Under the pieces are notes generated by a model that was given only the letters and a program-made list of their open reading frames with translations, searched no databases and had not been told where the DNA came from. DNA of 64,000 nt from Butyricimonas muris. Lineage in GTDB: Bacteria > Bacteroidota > Bacteroidia > Bacteroidales > Marinifilaceae. Below, in pieces: positions 24,667 through 33,719 of the stretch. Within the stretch, counting starts at the first letter, position 1; every line of letters starts with the position of its first letter. The position numbers and the translations under genes are program-made. The DNA lies in assembly GCF_046365375.1 (NCBI RefSeq), contig NZ_JBKEIT010000006.1, forward strand, positions 186,001 to 250,000. Direction: 5' to 3'.

Positions 24667-26201
24667 GCGAAACTGCTGTTGCCGGGGGAGGAAGTTATAA
24701 ATGGCTCGTGTTGCTTAACGTGATGCTTACCACCTTTATGGCAGTACTCGATTCGACGGTGGTCAACACGGGACTGCCCGTGATTATGGGTACGCTCGGG
24801 GCTTCGATGAATAGTGCCGAGTGGATTCTCACGGGGTATATGCTCTCCATGGCAACGATACTTCCGGCGGCGGGGTGGTTGTCTGACCGTTTCGGGTACA
24901 AGCGCATCTTTGTTTTCTCGTTGGTGGTCTTTACCGTCGGTTCGTTCATGTGCGGGAATTCCACGGCGATCGGGGAACTCGTGTTCTGGCGTATTATCCA
25001 AGGCGTGGGAGGCGGGTTGCTGATGCCCGTGGGTATGGCGGTCGTGACGACCGTTTTTCCCGTTGAGCAACGGGGGATGGCACTCGGTTTTTGGGCGATA
25101 GCTTCGGCGGCGTCCGTTTCGTTCGGGCCGCTTATCGGGGGATATCTCGTGGATAACCTGAACTGGAATTATATCTTTTTCGTGAATATACCTATCGGGA
25201 TATTCAGTATTATATACACGCTGATCGTGCAACGGGAGTACAAGACGGGAGTGAGCAAAAAATTTGATATTCCCGGGTTTATCACTTCGGCGATCTTTCT
25301 GCCGGTATTCCTGTACGGGTTGTCGGAGGTGACGTCGAGCACGAACACGAAAGGGTGGTCCAGTCCCCTTGTGTTGGGGTGTATGTGGGTGGCGGTCGTG
25401 AGTTTCGTGTTGTTTCTTTACACGGAACTGACCGTGAAGAATCCCATGATTAACTTGAAGATATTCAAGGATCATAATTTCTCGTTGGCGAACTTGATCG
25501 TGTTTATTTTCGGTATCGGGATGTTTGGGAGTACTTTCTTGATACCCTTGTACATGCAGGATTCACTGGGGTATTCGGCTTACCAGACCGGGTTATTCTT
25601 TTTGCCCGTGGGATTCCTGCAGGCGGTGGCGTCGCCCATGGCGGGAAATATGACGCGGTGGGTGAATCCCAAGATTGTGATTATGACCGGGCTGATACTC
25701 CTGTGTAGCAGTTTCTACATGAACTACTCGTTTTCCTTTCTCACGGACAAATGGTATATTATGGTGAGTCTTTATTTGCGGGGTGTCGGGTTGGGTATCC
25801 TCTATCCCCCTTTGCTGAACGTGTCATTCCGGCAAATCGGCAACCGGCAGATGGCACAGGCATCGAGTGTCACGAATATCGTGCGGCAAATCGGGGGAAG
25901 TTTCGGCGTGGCGATGTTCAGTCACTTGTTGACTCAACGACAGACTTATCACACGGAACGCTATCACGAGGCGATAGCTTACACGGGGCAGACCTATTCG
26001 AACACGGTTGACGGGTTAGCCCGTTTTTTTGCCTCTAACGGGGGATTAGGACATTCCGAGTCGGTCAGTTACGCGAAAGAATATATTCTCGAACACGTGG
26101 ATATGGAGGCGTATATCAGCGGGATCAACGATGTATTCTACGTGGCATTCGTGATCACGATACTCGCGATTATTCCCATGTTCTTTTTGAAAACAAAATG
26201 A
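24663..26201 (+). CDS. emrB: EmrB/QacA-type DHA2 major facilitator drug exporter
   Basis: This is an inner-membrane proton-driven efflux pump of the DHA2 (14-helix) MFS subfamily, 512 residues. Motif C-like LDSTVVNTGLPVIMGTLG lies at the first helix, and motif A LSDRFGYKRIFVFSL near residue 80. Repeated hydrophobic helices continue to the C-terminus. It overlaps emrA by 4 bp at the start and the TolC-like gene by 4 bp at the end, so the three form one operon that should move hydrophobic toxic compounds or dyes across both membranes. No regulator gene is adjacent. The substrate cannot be inferred. Confidence 0.94.
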   Translation: MSETAVAGGGSYKWLVLLNVMLTTFMAVLDSTVVNTGLPVIMGTLGASMNSAEWILTGYMLSMATILPAAGWLSDRFGYKRIFVFSLVVFTVGSFMCGNSTAIGELVFWRIIQGVGGGLLMPVGMAVVTTVFPVEQRGMALGFWAIASAASVSFGPLIGGYLVDNLNWNYIFFVNIPIGIFSIIYTLIVQREYKTGVSKKFDIPGFITSAIFLPVFLYGLSEVTSSTNTKGWSSPLVLGCMWVAVVSFVLFLYTELTVKNPMINLKIFKDHNFSLANLIVFIFGIGMFGSTFLIPLYMQDSLGYSAYQTGLFFLPVGFLQAVASPMAGNMTRWVNPKIVIMTGLILLCSSFYMNYSFSFLTDKWYIMVSLYLRGVGLGILYPPLLNVSFRQIGNRQMAQASSVTNIVRQIGGSFGVAMFSHLLTQRQTYHTERYHEAIAYTGQTYSNTVDGLARFFASNGGLGHSESVSYAKEYILEHVDMEAYISGINDVFYVAFVITILAIIPMFFLKTK

Positions 26202-26701
26202 ATGATTATATGAGACGTATATTATCTGTTATTGTAATGTTGTCGGCTGTTTTTCAGGCAGGAGCTAAAAACGGTTATCAGCCCCATCTTGACCGCTTGA
26301 AGATGAATTATACTGCGGGTGTTACTTTGCGCATTCCCATTTACGATGGCGGTAACCGCCGGAGTGAAAAAATCATCGGTCAGTCCCGCACGGCTCAAGC
26401 CGATGCGGCTATCCGTCTGTTGGAAAAACAAGTGGAAAACGAGATAGTCGCCTGTTATAACGACCTTCATTCCAGCAGAACGAAAATAGAATTGCTTGCA
26501 CTCCAAGTAAAGGTGGCGGAGGAAGCCTATCGCCAAGCGGAAGTGAATTATCGGGAAGGCGCGATCACGAATCTCGAATTGCTAACCAGTTCTACCAATG
26601 TCACGAATACCAAACTGCAATTGGAACAGGAAAAAATCAATTACACGCTCATGTACTACCAGTTGATGGTAGCTATCGGGAGGAAGATAATCTATCCATA
26701 A
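26198..26701 (+). CDS. half-length TolC family outer membrane protein, apparent internal deletion
   Basis: This is the third gene of the emrAB operon (ATGA overlap with emrB) and should supply the outer-membrane channel. It is only 167 residues, against ~420-480 for TolC proteins; the TolC gene at 54.3-55.6 kb encodes 446. A signal peptide (RRILSVIVMLSAVFQAGA) runs straight into KNGYQPHLDRLKMNYTAGVT and IPIYDGGNRR, which corresponds to the second OEP repeat and the C-terminal ~160 residues of the family. The first repeat is missing without a frameshift. It may be the product of an in-frame deletion. The true start may be the ATG at 26210. Whether a half-size protomer can work is unknown. Confidence 0.75.
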   Translation: MNDYMRRILSVIVMLSAVFQAGAKNGYQPHLDRLKMNYTAGVTLRIPIYDGGNRRSEKIIGQSRTAQADAAIRLLEKQVENEIVACYNDLHSSRTKIELLALQVKVAEEAYRQAEVNYREGAITNLELLTSSTNVTNTKLQLEQEKINYTLMYYQLMVAIGRKIIYP

Positions 26702-27119
26702 TCCAGAATAATACCGTCTGGTATGCCTTGTCCTGTTCGGACATGAGCGCGTTTATTTTTAAGTCTGTATTTTTTTGCAGTTCGTTGTACGGGACTAAGT
26801 CAAAGAAATTTCTGCTAATATCTTCACTCATTTTTTGTATTAGCAGTGGAAGGATGATGTCACCCATTTTTATCAAGGTTTTATATTCTTCAACTTCTTT
26901 GGAAGCATCAGAGCGGCTGCTTAATTTTACTCTGTGATTTGTATCGCAAGCATGTTTCCAGTCTTTATATCGTTTTTCAAAACGTTGACGAGTGGAGTCC
27001 GGGATTTCAGAAACCGCTTTCTCTATAACTTTTTTATCCTTGGCGGTAAATGTCCATTTGTTTTCACCAAAAGTTAATAGAGAAAGTAAAACCAGAATAG
27101 ATGTAATAGCTGTTTTCAT
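26673..27119 (-). CDS. exported hypothetical protein
   Basis: This gene encodes 148 residues with an N-terminal signal peptide (MKTAITSILVLLSLLTFG). The mature part is a charged helical sequence (KKVIEKAVSEIPDSTRQRFE, KKMGDIILPLLIQKM-like segment near residue 90) without a recognised domain or cysteines, so a soluble periplasmic protein is likely. It is convergent with the short TolC gene and overlaps its 3' end by 29 bp. That overlap is unusual and could reflect the deletion that shortened TolC or a late extension of one of the two frames. The function is unknown. Confidence 0.6.
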   Translation of the reverse strand: MKTAITSILVLLSLLTFGENKWTFTAKDKKVIEKAVSEIPDSTRQRFEKRYKDWKHACDTNHRVKLSSRSDASKEVEEYKTLIKMGDIILPLLIQKMSEDISRNFFDLVPYNELQKNTDLKINALMSEQDKAYQTVLFWIMDRLSSSR

Positions 27120-27134
27120 AGTTGTATGTTTTTC

Positions 27135-28121
27135 TTATACGTTAAAGCAGTTGAACGAGTAAACCGTTTTATGACGATACACCTCGCCCGGCTTGAGTAA
27201 TGTCGCGGGGAACGAGGGATGATGAGGACTGTCGGGGAACATTTGTGTTTCTAGGGCAATGCCCGAATAAGCCCCGTAATGTTTACCGTTTTTACCGTTT
27301 GGCACGTTGATGTGTTTGCCGGTATATACTTGCAGTCCGGGGTAGTCGGATAGAATGGTGAGCGTGATCCCGTTCTTCGGGTGGGACAATTCAGCCATGA
27401 GTTGCGGTACACCGAGGTCCCCGTACACGTAGCAAGCGTCCAACCCGTCTTCCTGTAAAGCAAGGAAAAGCGGTTTGTTGAAATTGAAAGCGTACTTGTT
27501 TTCTGCAGGGAGGATATTGCCCGTGGGAATCAAATCGGGAGTTGTTTCGAGATAGCGTTGGGAATACAGGTGCAACTCGTGATTTCCTATATTCTCGTCA
27601 TCCGGTTTGAGGTTGAAGTAAGGATGTTGCGTGAGGTTCACGTGGGTGGCTTTGTCGCAGGTTGCCTCGTGAATGACCCGAAACACGTTTTGTTCTATCG
27701 AGTACCGTACGGTGACATCCAATGTCCCGGGGAAACCTCCCTCTCCGTCTTGATCGGTAAGGCGAAGGAGCAAGTGTTCGTCATCCGGTTGCTCGACATC
27801 CCAAATTCGCTTGTCAAATCCTGCCGAACCGCTATGCAGGCAATTCCCGTTGTCGTTTTTATCTAAAGAGAATGTTTGCCCGTTTATTTCAAAAGCGGCA
27901 TCTTTTATCCGGTTACCATAGCGTCCGATAAGTGCGCCGAAATACGGGTAATTATTCAGGTATGCGGGCTCGGCGTATTGTTCGACAGTATCGAACCCGA
28001 GTACGACGTCCGTCTGCTTCCATTTGCAATCACGGACAAATAGATTTTTGATGATTCCGCCGAGGTTACAGACATGAATCTCAAGGCACTCATTTTTCAA
28101 GATATATTCTTTCAGTTTCAT
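27135..28121 (-). CDS. galM: aldose 1-epimerase (mutarotase)
   Basis: This enzyme interconverts alpha- and beta-anomers of galactose or glucose so that galactokinase can use the alpha form. Conserved parts are GGIIKNLFVRDC near the start, YFGALIGRYGNRIKDAAFEI near residues 60-79, the catalytic-histidine region NCLHSGSAGFDKRIW, and HVNLTQHPYFNL near residue 165. The late GIALETQMFPDSPHHPSFP block is typical of GalM. The length of 328 is normal and no signal peptide is seen, so it is cytosolic. It is divergent from galK and the sugar symporter, with which it forms a small galactose locus. Confidence 0.95.
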   Translation of the reverse strand: MKLKEYILKNECLEIHVCNLGGIIKNLFVRDCKWKQTDVVLGFDTVEQYAEPAYLNNYPYFGALIGRYGNRIKDAAFEINGQTFSLDKNDNGNCLHSGSAGFDKRIWDVEQPDDEHLLLRLTDQDGEGGFPGTLDVTVRYSIEQNVFRVIHEATCDKATHVNLTQHPYFNLKPDDENIGNHELHLYSQRYLETTPDLIPTGNILPAENKYAFNFNKPLFLALQEDGLDACYVYGDLGVPQLMAELSHPKNGITLTILSDYPGLQVYTGKHINVPNGKNGKHYGAYSGIALETQMFPDSPHHPSFPATLLKPGEVYRHKTVYSFNCFNV

Positions 28122-28207
28122 GGTTCGTGATTTTTATCGAGTCATAAAAGTAAGCAATAGACGACGATTTTCATTCATGTACCGTCAAAATTTTAAAGAA
28201 AATACTT

Positions 28208-28215
28208 TAACTTTG
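28208..28215 (+). promoter_or_regulatory. -7 promoter element of galK
   Basis: TAACTTTG matches TAnnTTTG, 76 bases before the galK ATG. A -33 box at the usual distance is not evident. The 170-bp divergent spacer to galM shows no clear operator. Confidence 0.4.
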
Positions 28216-28291
28216 TAAACAATGGTCGTGCAAAAGCTGTCAAAGCTCTTGTTACGTGTCGTTTTAAACTCTAAATTTTAAATTCTACACC

Positions 28292-29446
28292 ATGGATACA
28301 AGCGTGTTGGAACAGGGATTTCAAGAGATATACGGGGGAAAGGCGGAACATCTTTATTTTGCCCCCGGACGGGTGAATCTGATCGGAGAACATATTGATT
28401 ATAACGGGGGACGGGTGTTCCCTTGTGCCTTGAGTTTCGGGACTTATTTATCGGTTGCCCGTCGGGGTGATCGTAAAAGCGGTTTTGCCAGTATGAATCT
28501 GCCGTATCAGGGCGTGCTGGATGAAAGTGCTTTCACGGGTAAACCGAACGAGTGGGTGAAATATCCCTTGGGCGTCATGAAAGAATTTGCGAACCGGGGA
28601 TTCAACCCGTGGGGTTTCGATATATTGTATTTCGGGGATATTCCCGGTGGTGCGGGGCTCTCTTCTTCCGCCTCGATGGAGGTGGTGACGGCGTATATGC
28701 TGAATGATCTGCTGGGAGCGAATTTAGACACGGTCGAGCTGGTAAAAATGTCCCAGCACGCGGAAAACGATTTCGTGGGGATGAATTGCGGGATTATGGA
28801 CCAGTTTGCCGTGGGAATGGGAAAGAAGGAACATGCCATCGCGCTGGATTGTGCCACGTTGGATTACGATTTGATACCCTTGAATATTAACGGCTACAAA
28901 TTGGTGATCACCAACTCGAACAAGAATCACGATTTGGTGACTTCCAAATATAACGAACGGAGAAGCGAGTGCGAACAAGCGTTGGCGGCTATCAACCGGG
29001 AAGTGAAAACCGCTCACCTTTGCGATCTCAGTCCCGTGACATTCGAGAAACTGGCGTATCTTATGCCGAACGATACGGTGTATAGAAGGGCTCGTCACGC
29101 CGTGACGGAAAACGAACGGGTAAACGAGGCGATCGAGGTGCTCCAAAAAGGTGATCTGACTCGCTTCGGGCAATTGATGAACGACTCGCATCGTTCGTTG
29201 AAAGAGGATTACGAGGTCACCGGCAGGGAGATGGATACTCTGGCGGAAGAGGGGCAGAAACTGCCCGGTGTGTTGGGTTCCCGTATCACGGGCGGCGGTT
29301 TCGGCGGTTGCACGGTGAGCCTTGTGCAAGAGGATAACGTGCAGGATTTTATCGAGAGGCTTGCCGGGATTTACCATGACAAGATCGGTTTGAATGCCGA
29401 GTTCTACGTGGCGGATATCGGCGACGGGGTGCGGAAAGTTTACTAA
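28292..29446 (+). CDS. galK: galactokinase
   Basis: Galactokinase phosphorylates alpha-D-galactose to galactose 1-phosphate, the first committed Leloir step. The GHMP kinase signature sequence APGRVNLIGEHIDYNGG spans residues ~24-40. The phosphate-binding loop GGAGLSSSASME lies near residue 118, and the third motif ITGGGFGGCTVSLV near residue 333. The length of 384 is as expected. The Na+/sugar symporter gene follows after 25 bp, so uptake and phosphorylation are probably co-expressed. No galT or galE is in this window. Confidence 0.97.
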   Translation: MDTSVLEQGFQEIYGGKAEHLYFAPGRVNLIGEHIDYNGGRVFPCALSFGTYLSVARRGDRKSGFASMNLPYQGVLDESAFTGKPNEWVKYPLGVMKEFANRGFNPWGFDILYFGDIPGGAGLSSSASMEVVTAYMLNDLLGANLDTVELVKMSQHAENDFVGMNCGIMDQFAVGMGKKEHAIALDCATLDYDLIPLNINGYKLVITNSNKNHDLVTSKYNERRSECEQALAAINREVKTAHLCDLSPVTFEKLAYLMPNDTVYRRARHAVTENERVNEAIEVLQKGDLTRFGQLMNDSHRSLKEDYEVTGREMDTLAEEGQKLPGVLGSRITGGGFGGCTVSLVQEDNVQDFIERLAGIYHDKIGLNAEFYVADIGDGVRKVY

Positions 29447-29471
29447 AGTACAAACCTAAATAATTGGAAAG

Positions 29472-31097
29472 ATGTTGAACACGAATTTTGAATTCTGGGA
29501 TTATCTCATTTTCGGGCTATATGCCGTTATGATTATTGCCGTGGGTTTGTGGGTTTCGAGGGGAAAGAAAGGCGTACAAAAGACAACGGAGGATTATTTC
29601 CTCGCTAGTAAATCATTGCCGTGGTGGGCTATCGGGGCTTCTCTGATAGCGGCTAATATCTCTGCCGAGCAGTTTATCGGGATGTCCGGTTCGGGCTTTG
29701 CCGTGGGGTTGGCTATTGCTTCCTACGAGTTTATGGCCGCCTTGACGTTGATTATCGTGGGTAAGTTTTTCCTGCCTGTTTTTATCAAGCAAGGGTTATA
29801 CACCATCCCGGAGTTCGTGGAGAAGCGTTTTTCCAAGAATTTGAAAACGATACTTGCCGTTTTTTGGATTGCTTTGTTTGTTTTCGTCAACTTGACATCC
29901 GTGCTTTTTCTCGGGGCAAAAGCGATAGACACGATTATCGGTACGGGCAACGGGGACTTGTTTATCCCTTCCATCGTGTGCCTTGCTTTCGTGGCGGCCG
30001 CTTATTCCATATACGGGGGACTGTCGGCAGTGGCTTGGACGGATGTGATTCAAGTCGCTTTATTGATTATCGGCGGTGTGATTACAACTTTGATTGCCTT
30101 GGATAACGTGTTGCCCGGCGGTGGAGTGGTGGAAGGCTTCAAGCACGTGGTGGATACGGCAGAGGACAAGTTTCACATGATTATTTCCAAGGATAACCCG
30201 GAATTTAAGAACTTGCCCGGAATCGCCGTTCTGGTAGGAGGTCTGTGGGTAGCGAATTTGTATTACTGGGGGTTCAATCAATATATCATCCAGCGTACAC
30301 TGGCGGCGAAGTCATTAAAGGAAGCCCAGAGGGGAATAGCTTTCGCGGCATTCTTGAAATTGATCGTTCCATTGATAGTGGTTGTTCCGGGCATCGTGGC
30401 TTTCGTGATGTACACGGAGACAAAAGATTCCTCGGTAACGGCGATGTTCGAGATGACGGGTGGTAATGACAAGGCTTACCCGTGGCTGATCGGAACTTTC
30501 GTTCCCACGGGATTAAAAGGATTGGTTCTCGCGGCTTTGGCGGCGGCGATCGTGTCTTCGTTGGCTTCCATGTTAAATTCCACGTCTACCATTTTCACGA
30601 TGGATATTTATAAACCTTACATAAATCACGGTGCTTCCCACAAGAAGTTGGTAAACGTGGGACGGTTAACTGCTGCCGCGGCTTTGATTATAGCCGGTTT
30701 TATCGCTCCTTTGATGGCGAATTTCGATCAGATGTTTGTGTATATTCAAGAGTACACGGGATTGGTGAGCCCCGGTATTTTGGCAGTGTTCCTGATGGGA
30801 TTGTTTTGGAAGAAAACGACCAACCGGGGAGCCATTATCGGGGTGCTGGTTTCTATCCCGGTAGCGTTGTTGCTGAAATTCTTGCCGATACAAATGCCAT
30901 TCCTCGACCAGATGATGTACACCTTCCTGTTGACGATGGTAACAATCGGTATGGTTAGTCTGGCAACCTGTGAAACCGACGATGACCCGAAAGGCTTGGT
31001 GTTGACTTCCGAGTTATTCAAAACAGATAAAGTATTTAATATCTGTGCCTATATTATCTGTATTCTTTTGGCGGTGATATATACGTTGTGCTGGTAG
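29472..31097 (+). CDS. SGLT-type sodium/sugar symporter
   Basis: This is a member of the solute:sodium symporter family, 541 residues with about 14 membrane helices. Family features include TEDYFLASKSLPWWAIGAS and LIAANISAEQFIGMSGSG in helices 1-2, YSIYGGLSAVAWTDVIQVAL near residue 180 and YYWGFNQYIIQRTLAAKS near residue 265, which are typical for glucose/galactose-type carriers (SGLT, vSGLT). It is expressed behind galK and should import galactose (or glucose) across the inner membrane with Na+. A strong terminator follows 10 bp after the stop. Confidence 0.92.
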   Translation: MLNTNFEFWDYLIFGLYAVMIIAVGLWVSRGKKGVQKTTEDYFLASKSLPWWAIGASLIAANISAEQFIGMSGSGFAVGLAIASYEFMAALTLIIVGKFFLPVFIKQGLYTIPEFVEKRFSKNLKTILAVFWIALFVFVNLTSVLFLGAKAIDTIIGTGNGDLFIPSIVCLAFVAAAYSIYGGLSAVAWTDVIQVALLIIGGVITTLIALDNVLPGGGVVEGFKHVVDTAEDKFHMIISKDNPEFKNLPGIAVLVGGLWVANLYYWGFNQYIIQRTLAAKSLKEAQRGIAFAAFLKLIVPLIVVVPGIVAFVMYTETKDSSVTAMFEMTGGNDKAYPWLIGTFVPTGLKGLVLAALAAAIVSSLASMLNSTSTIFTMDIYKPYINHGASHKKLVNVGRLTAAAALIIAGFIAPLMANFDQMFVYIQEYTGLVSPGILAVFLMGLFWKKTTNRGAIIGVLVSIPVALLLKFLPIQMPFLDQMMYTFLLTMVTIGMVSLATCETDDDPKGLVLTSELFKTDKVFNICAYIICILLAVIYTLCW

Positions 31098-31107
31098 GAG
31101 AGAATTA

Positions 31108-31138
31108 AAAAGCCCCGCCGGAGCGGGGCTTTGTTTTT
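31108..31138 (+). terminator. rho-independent terminator after the sugar symporter
   Basis: AAAGCCCCGC (31109-31118) and GCGGGGCTTT (31123-31132) form a perfect 10-bp stem with a CGGA loop and a TTGTTTTT tail. It also ends next to the stop of the convergent korC-like gene. Confidence 0.93.
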
Positions 31139-31688
31139 ATAGTTGGTTTACAACTTCAACGTTGTCCATTCCCATTTGAATAGCCTCGATGTTCATCGGG
31201 ATCATCTTGTGGTGACGGGCGGGCAATGATTTTGCTAACCCTTTTTCCACGTTATCCAATTTCACGATCGGTTTTACTTTCAAGAAGCCACCGAGAACGA
31301 TCATGTTGAATACTTTCGGGTTACCTTTTTCAGCCGCGATGGCTGTTCCCTCGATTTTGTAGATGTTGATATCTTTTCTTGTGGGATTGTGGGTAATACC
31401 GTTCGGGTCGTAGATCAAGACACCACCGGGTTTTACCATGCTCTCAAACTTATCCATTGATTGTTGGTTAAGAATGATGGCAGTATCATATTTGGTTAAG
31501 ATCGGGGAGCTGATGCGCTCGTCACTCAGGATGACGGTTACGTTGGCAGTACCACCGCGCATTTCAGGACCGTAAGACGGCATCCATGCCACCTCTTGAT
31601 CTTGCATAATTCCGGAGTAAGCGAGAATTTTTCCCATGGAAAGAACTCCTTGCCCACCGAATCCTGCTATAATGATTTCTTCTGTCAT
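31137..31688 (-). CDS. korC: 2-oxoacid:ferredoxin oxidoreductase, gamma subunit
   Basis: This is the gamma subunit of a CoA-acylating 2-oxoacid:ferredoxin oxidoreductase, 183 residues. It contains IIIAGFGGQGVLSMGKILAY at residues ~5-24, then MPSYGPEMRGGTANVTVILS, the usual gamma-domain signatures. The start is the ATG at 31688; an upstream frame reads through a heptamer repeat (IFNFQFSIFN) and is not a real N-terminus. The genes for beta, alpha and ferredoxin-like subunits lie upstream on the same strand. A 153-bp repeat-filled spacer separates it from the beta gene. The substrate (2-oxoglutarate or branched-chain 2-oxoacids) cannot be fixed from sequence. Confidence 0.92.
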   Translation of the reverse strand: MTEEIIIAGFGGQGVLSMGKILAYSGIMQDQEVAWMPSYGPEMRGGTANVTVILSDERISSPILTKYDTAIILNQQSMDKFESMVKPGGVLIYDPNGITHNPTRKDINIYKIEGTAIAAEKGNPKVFNMIVLGGFLKVKPIVKLDNVEKGLAKSLPARHHKMIPMNIEAIQMGMDNVEVVNQL

Positions 31689-31850
31689 AATTAGTAAATT
31701 GAAAATTGAAAATTGAAAATTGAAAATGATGATTGACAATCTTCAAGTTTCTTGTTATTGTTTTAATTCGTCTAATTTGTAAACTGCGATTGAAAATTGA
31801 AAGTTGAAGGATATTCATTTTCAATTTTCAATTCTGCATTTTCAATTATC
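31689..31850. repeat. ATTGAAA-family inverted heptamer element (copy A1)
   Basis: ATTGAAA heptamers at 31698-31727 and at 31791-31806 face TTTCAAT heptamers at 31817-31846. The element fills the korB-korC spacer, and the TGA stop of korB is read from the first unit (AATTGAAAA on the minus strand). Confidence 0.8.
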
Positions 31851-32609
31851 TTTGATGTCTCCTAACTGGTATTTCGGGAACATGTTGTCAACCATCCACT
31901 TGTTGGCGTCAACCGGGGTCATTTTCCAACCGGAGTTACAAGTACCGACGATTTCCACGAAAGAAGTACCTTTTTCTTTCCGGGTATTCTCGAATGCCTT
32001 GCGGATAGCGGCTTTTGCTTTGCGCACGTTAGCCGGGGTATGTACCGACTGACGGGTTACATAGCAAGTTCCGTCCAATTGAGCGAGTAATTCGGTCAAT
32101 TTCATCGGGAATCCGTTCAACTTGGCGTCACGTCCGTAAGGAGTGGTAGCGGTAACCTGTCCCAGAAGGGTGGTCGGTGCCATTTGTCCCCCGGTCATAC
32201 CATAGATAGCGTTGTTGATAAAGATCACCACGATGTTTTCACCACGGTTGCAAGCGTGCATGATTTCCCCGCATCCGATAGATGCCAAGTCACCGTCACC
32301 TTGGTACGTGAACACGTAACGATCCGGGTGAATGCGGCTGATTCCGGTAGCAACGGCAGGTGCGCGACCGTGAGCTGCTTCCGCCCAGTCAATGTCCAAA
32401 TAATTGTAAGCGAGCACGGAACATCCTACCGGAGATACACCGATGGTCTTGTCCTGAATACCCATTTCTTCGATCACTTCCGCCAAGATTTTGTGAACCA
32501 CGCCATGGGAACATCCCGGGCAGTAGTGCATCACGTTGTCGGTAAGCACGGGAGTTTTCTTGTAAACAATATTCTCCTCTTTTATTATATCTTTTAATTC
32601 TACTGACAT
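31842..32609 (-). CDS. korB: 2-oxoacid:ferredoxin oxidoreductase, beta (TPP) subunit
   Basis: This is the thiamine-pyrophosphate-binding catalytic subunit, 255 residues. A CPGCSHG motif at residues 30-36 is the usual start of the domain. The TPP motif begins with GDGD at residues 104-107 and continues through GCGEIMHACNRGENIVVIF to INNAIYGMTGGQMAPTT. With the alpha, gamma and ferredoxin-like subunits it oxidises a 2-oxoacid to acyl-CoA and CO2 and reduces ferredoxin. It begins 3 bp after the alpha gene ends, which indicates tight co-expression. The last codon borders a heptamer repeat. Confidence 0.95.
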   Translation of the reverse strand: MSVELKDIIKEENIVYKKTPVLTDNVMHYCPGCSHGVVHKILAEVIEEMGIQDKTIGVSPVGCSVLAYNYLDIDWAEAAHGRAPAVATGISRIHPDRYVFTYQGDGDLASIGCGEIMHACNRGENIVVIFINNAIYGMTGGQMAPTTLLGQVTATTPYGRDAKLNGFPMKLTELLAQLDGTCYVTRQSVHTPANVRKAKAAIRKAFENTRKEKGTSFVEIVGTCNSGWKMTPVDANKWMVDNMFPKYQLGDIKDN

Positions 32610-32612
32610 AGC

Positions 32613-33701
32613 TTATGCTCCTATAATTTGTTTTTCAAGTGCTTCAACGATCTCTTCCGGTGTCGGGATCACACCCCCGAAACGTCCGTAGTGTTCTACC
32701 GGGATGTCATGGTTTGCCACGTTCAATCGAACGTCTTCAATCATTTGTCCGGCACTCATCTCTACAGTCAAGATACCTTTAACTTGTTTTGACAAGCGAG
32801 CCACTTCTTTTTTCGGGAAAGGATAAAGCGTGATCGGGCGAAGGATACCCACTTTGATTCCTTTTTCACGACACAGTTGTACGGCCTTTTGGCAAATACG
32901 GGAAGCTGATCCGTAAGCCACGAGCAGGTAGTCTGCATCCTCGCATTGGATCTCCTCGAAGCGAACGTCGTTCTCTTCCATTTCCTTGTATTTAGCCTGA
33001 AGTTTGTGGTTGAACTTTTCTTGTTTGTAAGAGTCAAGTTCAAGAGAAGTAACCGTGTTGTGGTAACGATGCGGTTTCTTTCCGGTCAATGCCCAACTAT
33101 CGGACATTTTTTCGATCTCTTCCTCTGTCCAGCGAGCTTTGGGTTCGCTCAATTGAACTTTTTCCATCATCTGTCCGATAACACCGTCGGCAAGGATCAT
33201 GGCGGGATTGCGATATTTGAAAGCGAGGTCAAATCCAAGACCCACGAAATCATTCATTTCTTGCACGGAAGCGGGAGCAAGCACGATCAAGTGATAGTCA
33301 CCATGACCACCACCTTTGGTTGCTTGGAAATAGTCACTCTGTGCCGGTTGGATGGTTCCCAATCCTGGGCCTCCGCGTACAACGTTCACGACCAGACACG
33401 GTAACTCGGCTCCTGCCAAGTACGTGAGTGCTTCTTGCATTAGCGACATACCGGGGCTGGATGAAGATGTCATAGCTTTTTTACCGCAAGCGGCGGCACC
33501 GTATACCATGTTGATGGAGGCCAATTCACTCTCGGCCTGCAACACAACCATTCCTGTTTCCTCCCACGGTTTGCGTGCCATGAGAGTTTCCATGACTTCG
33601 GATTGCGGGGTAATAGGATAACCGTAGTATGCGTCACATCCGCAACGGATTGCGGCCTCGGCTATTACCTCATTCCCTTTCATTAATTTTACTTCTGCCA
33701 T
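32613..33701 (-). CDS. korA: 2-oxoacid:ferredoxin oxidoreductase, alpha subunit (VorB/KorA type)
   Basis: This 362-residue protein is the alpha subunit. The pyrimidine-binding domain starts MKGNEVIAEAAIRCGCDAYY and contains the YPITPQSEVMETL motif near residues 28-40. Next come SSSPGMSLMQEALTYLAGAE and the VRGGPGLGTIQPAQSDY segment. The C-terminal domain includes YLLVAYGSASRICQKAV and GILRPITLYPFP. The same fold is often annotated as VorB (3-methyl-2-oxobutanoate) in Bacteroidales, so the symbol is by family only. The gene lies between the ferredoxin-like delta subunit (18 bp upstream) and korB. Confidence 0.94.
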   Translation of the reverse strand: MAEVKLMKGNEVIAEAAIRCGCDAYYGYPITPQSEVMETLMARKPWEETGMVVLQAESELASINMVYGAAACGKKAMTSSSSPGMSLMQEALTYLAGAELPCLVVNVVRGGPGLGTIQPAQSDYFQATKGGGHGDYHLIVLAPASVQEMNDFVGLGFDLAFKYRNPAMILADGVIGQMMEKVQLSEPKARWTEEEIEKMSDSWALTGKKPHRYHNTVTSLELDSYKQEKFNHKLQAKYKEMEENDVRFEEIQCEDADYLLVAYGSASRICQKAVQLCREKGIKVGILRPITLYPFPKKEVARLSKQVKGILTVEMSAGQMIEDVRLNVANHDIPVEHYGRFGGVIPTPEEIVEALEKQIIGA

Positions 33702-33719
33702 TTTTGGTAGTTTTTATTC

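Noticed and set aside
24474..25475. Leftward open frame of 333 codons inside emrA/emrB
   Set aside because: It is the antisense shadow of conserved, well-recognised exporter genes, with His/Arg/Pro-rich composition typical of such shadows.
31689..31850. Invertible promoter switch bounded by inverted repeats
   Set aside because: The arms flank spacers, but no site-specific recombinase gene is in the window, and the inserts do not contain clear promoters.
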